A DNA stretch of 40,078 nt, taken from contig PDRW01000019.1 of the NCBI GenBank assembly GCA_002746935.1, positions 1 to 40,078 on the forward strand. Direction: 5' to 3'. The DNA comes from Rhodobacterales bacterium. Its GTDB lineage: Bacteria > Pseudomonadota > Alphaproteobacteria > Rhodobacterales > Rhodobacteraceae. Made by a program: the position numbers and the translations under genes. Below are positions 35,582 through 40,078 of this stretch, piece after piece. Within the stretch, counting starts at the first letter, position 1; the number at the start of each line of letters is the position of its first letter. A model generated the notes under the pieces. That model was given only the letters and a program-made list of their open reading frames with translations, had not been told where the DNA came from and searched no databases.

Positions 35582-36526
35582 ATGAGAACGATGCTTTCCG
35601 CAGCCGTACTGTCCTTGTGCGCCTCGGGCGCTTGTGCCGACGCGGCGGGGCTTCAGATTACCGAGGTGTTCCTGCCACATCACAACGCTCTGACACGGGC
35701 CGCAATCTGGTATCCGAGCACATCATCGGACACCCCAACTCTTTATGCCAACACCCCCGTATTCGAAGGCGTCGAGGCCCATATCGGCGGGCCCGTGTCG
35801 ACCGGGCGGCATCCTGTGGTCCTGTTCAGCCACGGCCTGGGCGGCACCGATCGTGCGCAGGCCTGGCTCGGCGCGGCTCTCGCCGAACGTGGCGCGATCA
35901 CCATGTTCGTCAACCATCCCAACTCGACCTGGGGTGATTTCGACATGTCGGAAGGGATCCGGCACTGGACCCGTGCGCAGGACATGAGCACCGCTCTTGA
36001 CGCGCTCCTGGCCATGCCCGGATTTTCCGACAGCCTCGACATGTCCCGTGTCATGGCTGCCGGGTTTTCCTATGGAGGCTGGACCGCGCTTTCTCTGGGC
36101 GGAGCAAGAGGAAACCATGCCGGCATCGTGGAGGCCTGCACAACTCTGCCGGAAATGGAGGCCTGCGCACTGCTTTTGTCCGAAACTGTAAACATGCAGC
36201 GGACAGCCCCCTCGATCTGAAATGCCAGCTACGCAGATGCGCGTGTGACACAGGTTGCCGCCATTGATCCCGCGTTCGTCTGGGGCCTGGAGAAGCCGGA
36301 TATCGCGGATCTGTTGCCGTCGACTGTTGTTGTTGGCTTTGGTGGCGATGGCGACAGAATGCTTGCGACCGACATTGATCGCAGCGGGCTTGCCGGCCAC
36401 CTGGGAGAGCGGAGAATCGAACGGTTCGATCCCGCCGGCCACTTCAGCGCCATGCCAATGTGCACCCCCTCTGGCGAAGCTGTTTTGGCAGCGGAAAATG
36501 ATGACGGGTCATGCCTAGCTGAGTGA
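35582..36526 (+). pseudogene. Secreted alpha/beta hydrolase with premature in-frame TGA and lost C-terminus
   Basis: ATG 35582 has GGAG six bases upstream and starts a signal peptide (LSAAVLSLCASGACA). It is a dienelactone-hydrolase/PAF-acetylhydrolase-like enzyme: HPVVLFSHGLGGTDRAQ, MFVNHPNSTWGDF and the nucleophile elbow AAGFSYGGWTALSL. TGA at 36218-36220 stops it. The same frame continues NASYADARVTQVAAIDPAF to the catalytic-histidine region (FDPAGHFSAMPMC) and then ends abruptly at LAE where the IS1595 fragment begins. A substitution rather than a frameshift created the stop. Function lost. Confidence 0.85.
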
Positions 36527-36828
36527 CTGTTTTTTGTCACAAGGCTATGAAAAGGCATGAAGAACAGATACTCCTTCCGTTCACGCATTTCCGAGGCCAA
36601 GATCCGCGAGATTGTGAGGTGTTTTTCAGCCGATCTGAGCGCCCTCCAGACGGCTGAACTCACCGGCACAAACCGCAATACGATCAACCGGATCTATCGC
36701 GGCCTGCGCGAACGTATCCTGATCGTATGCGAAGAAGCGCGGCCCATGTTCGGCGTGGTCGAGGTCGATGAAAGCCTCTTCGGGCCGCGCCGTGTGAAGG
36801 GCAAACGCGGGCGCGGCGCTTACGGAAG
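36527..36828 (+). pseudogene. IS1595-family transposase, N-terminal fragment
   Basis: ATG 36557 begins MKNRYSFRSRISEAKIREIV, the helix-turn-helix start of IS1595 transposases (LSALQTAELTGTNRNTINRIY), followed by VVEVDESLFGPRRVKGKRGR with the first catalytic acidic residue. At about 36826 (GAYG) it joins the amidohydrolase DNA; the remaining two thirds of the transposase and the right end are gone. The left end lies close to the broken hydrolase 3' end. It differs in sequence from the IS1595 copy at 28834. Confidence 0.85.
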
Positions 36829-36845
36829 GCACCAAGACAATATCC

Positions 36846-37588
36846 ATGACCATCAGGAGCTTGACAGCCAGCCAGGTGATCGCGGCGCTGATGATGGCCA
36901 CCCCGCTTTGGGCGCGCGACACTCTGTTGATCAACGGCACGATCTGCACCGTTGATGCCGAAAACCTCTGGGCCGAAGCCATGGTTCTGGATGGCGAGAC
37001 CATCTGGTTTGTCGGCCCCGCCGAAGAGGCACGCGCACCTGGACAGCGGCGGTCAGACCATTGACCCGAAAGGGCAATTCGTCATGCCTGCCATCATTGA
37101 CAGTCACGCCCACCCCGGCATGGTCGCGCTTCTCAACTCCGAGGGCGGCGAGCACGGCCTGCCCAGCGAGAGCAAAGAGGCGTTGTTTGATTTCCTCAGG
37201 CAATTCGCCAGGGAAAACCCCGGTCTGCCTTTCGTGACGCTTGGGCCCTGAGATGTGCGCCTGTTTGCCCCAAAGGCCCCGACCGGGCGGATCTGGACGC
37301 CATTTTCCCCAACACACCGGTTTGCTGAATGACACCAGCGGCCATAGCGTCCGGGTCCATACGGCCACGCTGAACATGCTGGGCATTACCGACAAGACCC
37401 CGGATCTGAGCGAAAACCTGTCCTGTTTCCTGCGCGACGAAAATGGCCGTCTGACGAGCTGGATCAGGGAATTTGCCCCGATGCCTTATATCGTCGCCAT
37501 GATGACCAAGGCACCGGATGATATTCAGGAACACCTTGGCTATTTCCTCGACTTTCCGGAAAGCCATGGCGTGACGACGATCATGTAA
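36846..37588 (+). pseudogene. Amidohydrolase (YtcJ-like), multiply disrupted
   Basis: ATG 36846 starts a signal peptide and LLINGTICTVDAENLWAEAM, the beginning of family-3 amidohydrolases. The frame shifts at about 37032; QFVMPAIIDSHAHPGMVALL then gives the metal-binding HxH. Next comes an in-frame TGA at 37249-37251 where a tryptophan is expected (LGP-stop-DVRLFAPK). There are two further shifts between about 37285 and 37330, then LLNDTSGHSVRVHTATLNML to ESHGVTTIM. There an IS derivative cuts it off, so less than half of the gene remains. Confidence 0.85.
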
Positions 37589-37608
37589 AGGGCCCATTCG
37601 GCGAGCTA

Positions 37609-37919
37609 TGGTCAAATCCGGTGTCCGGGCGGTTTGAATGACGGCGGTGCATCTGGTTGGTTTGTTGTTGCGGCACAAGCCACCAACCAAAGGAGCACCA
37701 CCACCATGGACGACGCTACCATCATCACATTGTCGGATCGAGATACGGTCACGGACCCGCTGACGATTCATGCCCGAAAGCTGATAACGGCTGAAGTAGG
37801 CGGCATATCATGGCGGTGTTGAAGACGCCGTCCGGGGTATCGATTTCGTCAACGGCTTAAAGCCGTCAACCCCAGATCAGGCCGCCGCATGAGGATCATC
37901 TGGACACCGGATTGGAAAA
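37609..37919 (+). mobile_element. Internally deleted IS remnant with matching ends (possibly IS256-like)
   Basis: A perfect 12-bp inverted pair, aatccggtgtcc at 37615-37626 and ggacaccggatt at 37902-37913, marks the two ends. Inside, ATG 37706 begins MDDATIITLSDRDTVTDPLT and continues for 38 codons, like the start of an IS256-type transposase, before a stop at 37822. About 300 bp remain of an expected 1.3 kb. It truncates the amidohydrolase pseudogene on its left. Confidence 0.6.
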
Positions 37920-38013
37920 CAGCTCACGACACAGGCGGCAAAGGTCAAGGAAGAGGTCATGGGATTGCTCCTTTGTTTAGAGTATGTTGTGGAATAGTGG
38001 GCACCGGTATTTC

Positions 38014-38082
38014 GGATTTCGACATACGAAAACAAAACGCTAGAGCAGGCGGCGTGAATGCGAATGAGCGCGGCATGCTCTG
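38014..38082 (+). repeat. Dispersed repeat B, copy 2
   Basis: atttcgacatacgaaaacaa, then gagcaggcggcgtgaatgcg and a ...cggcatgctctgg end, nearly identical to 10169-10238. It lies directly beside the IS3 remnant end at about 38091. Confidence 0.75.
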
Positions 38083-38090
38083 GTTCGATG

Positions 38091-38509
38091 AAGTGGTCCC
38101 ACCATTTCGGACAGGTTTGCAGCGTTTCCAAGGTTTATCGGTTTTAGGTTTCATGCTGCGTGTCGCTTTTCAAGCCTGCCCAATATGCGTCGTCCGGCGT
38201 CTGCCGATCAAGCGCGGAATGGGGCCGTCTGGTGTTGTAGAAAGCCATCCAGTTCTTGACGACGCGCCGGGCCTGGAATCCGTTGGTGATTTCCTCAAGG
38301 TAGATGGCCTCTTGTTTCAGGCTTCGCCAGAGCCGTTCGATGAAGATGTTGTCGAGGTAGCGGCCGCGCCCATCCATCGAGATGCGCACGCCCGCCTCGG
38401 TCAGTGTCGTGATCCAGGCCGATCCAGTGAACTGGCTGCCCTGGTCCGTGTTCATGATCTCGGGCGGGCCGTATCTGGCGATGGCCTCGTTCAGGGCATC
38501 TACGCAAAA
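38091..38509 (-). mobile_element. IS3-family remnant (right end and transposase C-terminus)
   Basis: The right end tgaagtggtcccaccatttc followed by ggaca is typical of IS3-type ends. Reading the minus strand, the last about 120 codons of OrfB remain: NTDQGSQFTGSAW (second catalytic D), GVRISMDGRGRYLDNIFIER with the final catalytic E of the rve domain, and YNTRRPHSALDRQTPDDAY. The N-terminal part and left end are lost; the break falls inside a phage tail gene at about 38510. Confidence 0.85.
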
Positions 38510-38875
38510 GCGCGGCACCTCGGGCATGCCGGTTTCAATGGAAAGGCTGGGCAGCGTCCATGACCCGGACTGGAACGCGTGAGTCCAGGGGCCGGTGCCG
38601 GTCGTGGTCGGGTCACCGAAGGCCGCCTGGAGCCAGAACCCGAACGCCTCCGCGTCGAGCGGCACCACGACATCGCCGTCCGCCGTCACCGCATCCTTGA
38701 TCGGTGCCAGCGGGTCGCGACCGTAGCCGAGCAGCTCGGAGTTCAAGAGCGGTTGTTCTGCGCCAAGCGTGGTGCTGGCGAAGGGCATCTTTACGAAGCC
38801 GCCCGCGGGCGGTGTGCCATAGGTGCTCTCGAACGCAAGCGCCATCTGCGCCCGCGCGCCTTGCGCACGTGCCAT
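38144..38875 (-). CDS. Chimeric ORF: phage tail-tube N-terminus fused to IS3 transposase C-terminus
   Basis: 243 residues in one unbroken frame. Residues 1-123 (MARAQGARAQMALAFESTYG ... LSIETGMPEVPRF) look like the tail-tube protein of siphophage/GTA-like prophages, matching the upstream tail gene. Residues 124-243 are IS3 OrfB from CVDALNEAIARYGPPEI to the end. An insertion followed by deletion joined the two in frame at about 38507. The result is probably neither a working tail protein nor a transposase. Starts 24 bases after the upstream tail gene ends. Confidence 0.8.
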   Translation of the reverse strand: MARAQGARAQMALAFESTYGTPPAGGFVKMPFASTTLGAEQPLLNSELLGYGRDPLAPIKDAVTADGDVVVPLDAEAFGFWLQAAFGDPTTTGTGPWTHAFQSGSWTLPSLSIETGMPEVPRFCVDALNEAIARYGPPEIMNTDQGSQFTGSAWITTLTEAGVRISMDGRGRYLDNIFIERLWRSLKQEAIYLEEITNGFQARRVVKNWMAFYNTRRPHSALDRQTPDDAYWAGLKSDTQHET

Positions 38876-38899
38876 GGGGGTCTCCTTGGGTTGTCAGGA

Positions 38900-39319
38900 T
38901 CAGCCGAGCGGGTCGGCCGTGGAATAATGCAGCACCACCGGGATCACGGCGGCTTTCAGGCTCACCGCGCCTTCAACTGGCAGATCGACCGGGCGCGGCG
39001 CTTTCGCCTCGACCCAGTCGCAGAGCCCGCCCAGCGTGCGGTCGGTGGCAATCGCTGCGCCGACGCTGGCCGTCAGCGTGTCAAACGCGGCGTCACGGTT
39101 GGCGCCCTGCACGACCGCCTCGATCTCGGCGCGGTGCTGGTAGTGATAGCGCAGCGGCGACAGCGTGACCTCTGGCTCCCCCGGTTCTCCATCGCGCAGG
39201 ATCAGCAGGCCATCAGCCGGCACGCGCTCAGGCAGCACGTCGCCACGCAGGGCGGTGGCGGGCAGCGTCGCGAGGCGGACGTGGAGGGACCGGAGGATGG
39301 TTTCGCGAGAGGTGGGCAT
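38900..39319 (-). CDS. Prophage tail-terminator-like protein
   Basis: 139 residues, beginning MPTSRETILRSLHVRLATLP, with ILRDGEPGEPEVTLSPLRYHYQHRAEIEAVV and an acidic end. Proteins of this kind precede the tail-tube gene in alphaproteobacterial prophages (sometimes mislabelled acyl-CoA transferase), as here, which fits a tail-terminator or head-tail joining role. The upstream head genes are absent: the next gene upstream is on the other strand. So only two adjacent tail genes of the prophage remain. Confidence 0.75.
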   Translation of the reverse strand: MPTSRETILRSLHVRLATLPATALRGDVLPERVPADGLLILRDGEPGEPEVTLSPLRYHYQHRAEIEAVVQGANRDAAFDTLTASVGAAIATDRTLGGLCDWVEAKAPRPVDLPVEGAVSLKAAVIPVVLHYSTADPLG

Positions 39320-39415
39320 ATCACTCTGTCAAAATTCGTCGCATTCTGCGGATTGATACAGCGACTACCGCGAGCTAAGATCGAACGGAAATGTCGGTGA
39401 ACAGAGTTTCCACAG

Positions 39416-39952
39416 ATGGGTAAAGGCGGCTATTTGGGTGGTAATACGATTATCTCCCCCGGTGGGCGGGGTTGGAGCAATGATCCGTTGGCACCAGTAT
39501 CTCAAGGGGAAAAACGCCCAAAGCCCAAGCTTATCAGTAAATCGCACGAACCAGATACTGAATGGCTTATGAACTTTGCAACATCATGTGCAGCCTGTGC
39601 GGTCCTTGGAATTGGGTTCCCTCCTCGAAGCGTACTCGGCGAGAGATTCGATAAGTTATTTGATGGAAACCGTGAGAAGTTCCACGAACCCTTCCGAGCC
39701 AGGATTGGCTCATTAAAGAGCAAGGCGCGGCTACTCCTGAAGGCACATATTGATTGGGCCGCTGCCGATGTTCAACGTGGCAAGCCATTGTCCAATCTTC
39801 CTAAAGCACTTCAATTCTGTTTGCTGCATCCGCGCTTCAATGACGCAATCGTGAAAGAGGTCGAAATTGCTCTCGCTCGTAAGACGGGGCATGTCTCGGG
39901 TCCCTCTGCTTTGGATCCTCGAAAAAAGAAATCGAAGCAAACCACCAAGTAA
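39416..39952 (+). CDS. Hypothetical protein, low GC, prophage/IS boundary
   Basis: 178 residues from ATG 39416. Base composition is visibly lower in GC than the rest of the window, and codon use differs. The N-terminus is glycine-rich (GKGGYLGGNTIISPGGRGWSN), followed by a helical body with two cysteines (ATSCAACAVLGIGF) and a lysine-rich tail (DPRKKKSKQTTK). No domain recognised. It lies between prophage tail genes and an IS3 left end, so it is probably foreign cargo. No partner gene is visible within the window. Confidence 0.65.
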   Translation: MGKGGYLGGNTIISPGGRGWSNDPLAPVSQGEKRPKPKLISKSHEPDTEWLMNFATSCAACAVLGIGFPPRSVLGERFDKLFDGNREKFHEPFRARIGSLKSKARLLLKAHIDWAAADVQRGKPLSNLPKALQFCLLHPRFNDAIVKEVEIALARKTGHVSGPSALDPRKKKSKQTTK

Positions 39953-39979
39953 CAATCCGCCATCGGCGTTCGGCCAATC

Positions 39980-40078
39980 TGAGCTACTCCCCGAAAATCG
40001 GACACTGACGCAGGCTACGAATTGCTGTCTGCTGATCTTCGACGAGAAGGAGATCAGAGATGTCGAAACGGAAGCAGC
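39980..40078 (+). mobile_element. Left end of an IS3-family element (runs off the window)
   Basis: tgagctactccccgaaaatc followed by ggacac is a typical IS3-type left end. An orfA start follows at 40060 (ATG tcg aaa cgg aag cag, MSKRKQ), with GAAGGAG eight to ten bases before it. The element continues beyond the right edge. Confidence 0.8.
40060..40078 (+). CDS. IS3-family OrfA, first codons (partial)
   Basis: Only MSKRKQ is inside the window, preceded by a good ribosome binding site and by the IS3-type terminal repeat. OrfA provides the DNA-binding half of IS3 transposase and is normally fused to OrfB by a programmed frameshift downstream. Confidence 0.7.

Noticed and set aside
36218-36220. 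In-frame TGA read as selenocysteine
   Set aside because: No selenocysteine insertion hairpin is evident, the position is not a known redox site in alpha/beta hydrolases, and the gene is also truncated downstream.

Overview
The window is high-GC alphaproteobacterial DNA, almost certainly from a Rhodobacterales (Rhodobacteraceae/Paracoccaceae) chromosome. The signs are a PIN-protein plus RNA-methyltransferase pair of the RSP_2648/RSP_2647 type, a DUF6324-type small protein, an MmcB-type nuclease-fold protein, an iron-rhodo-box, and a tRNA-His with A73 and no extra G at its 5' end. No ribosomal RNA operon or CRISPR array is visible.

Left half (1-21.7 kb) is mostly core genome. It opens with a tandemly duplicated secreted protein, then a translationally coupled RNA methyltransferase/PIN pair, an endonuclease/exonuclease/phosphatase-family protein, a fused alpha/beta-hydrolase-OsmC protein, prfA-prmC (release factor 1 and its methyltransferase), a DUF4167 RNA-binding-like protein, a Prx5-type peroxiredoxin, mazG, two tandem ferric-iron binding proteins behind an iron-rhodo-box, guaA, a beta-barrel outer membrane protein, a TfoX-N protein, tRNA-His, an mmcB homologue and nusB. 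Some of it is damaged. guaA lacks about 62 codons including the RHPFPGPG region, the adjacent DUF1697 gene has an internal deletion and frameshift, and an M20 peptidase gene is cut by a 104-bp palindromic element flanked by a 12-bp target duplication.

Capsule region (22.1-33.7 kb): kpsS (22.1 kb), a Wza/KpsD-like export protein (30.3 kb) and kpsC (31.6 kb) belong together functionally (Kdo-linker synthesis and export of a group-2-like capsule). They are separated by about 7 kb of accessory DNA: an IS110 fragment, a 201-bp element with 42-bp perfect inverted ends, a three-gene operon of two near-identical secreted proteins followed by an 888-residue RTX protein, and an IS1595 copy inserted beside one of the palindromic repeats.

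Right end (33.7-40.1 kb) is a graveyard of mobile DNA and broken genes: an IS256-type remnant, an I78-type inhibitor lipoprotein, an AraC-type membrane regulator divergent from a hydrolase killed by an in-frame TGA, an IS1595 fragment running into a decayed amidohydrolase, a roughly 310-bp IS deletion derivative, an IS3 fragment fused in frame to a prophage tail-tube gene, a tail-terminator-like gene, an orphan low-GC gene and the left end of another IS3 element.

The most interesting candidates are the RTX operon with its duplicated secreted partners (possible toxin/immunity-like arrangement, perhaps related to the duplicated gene at the left edge), the mobile palindromic repeat family, and the broken guaA.
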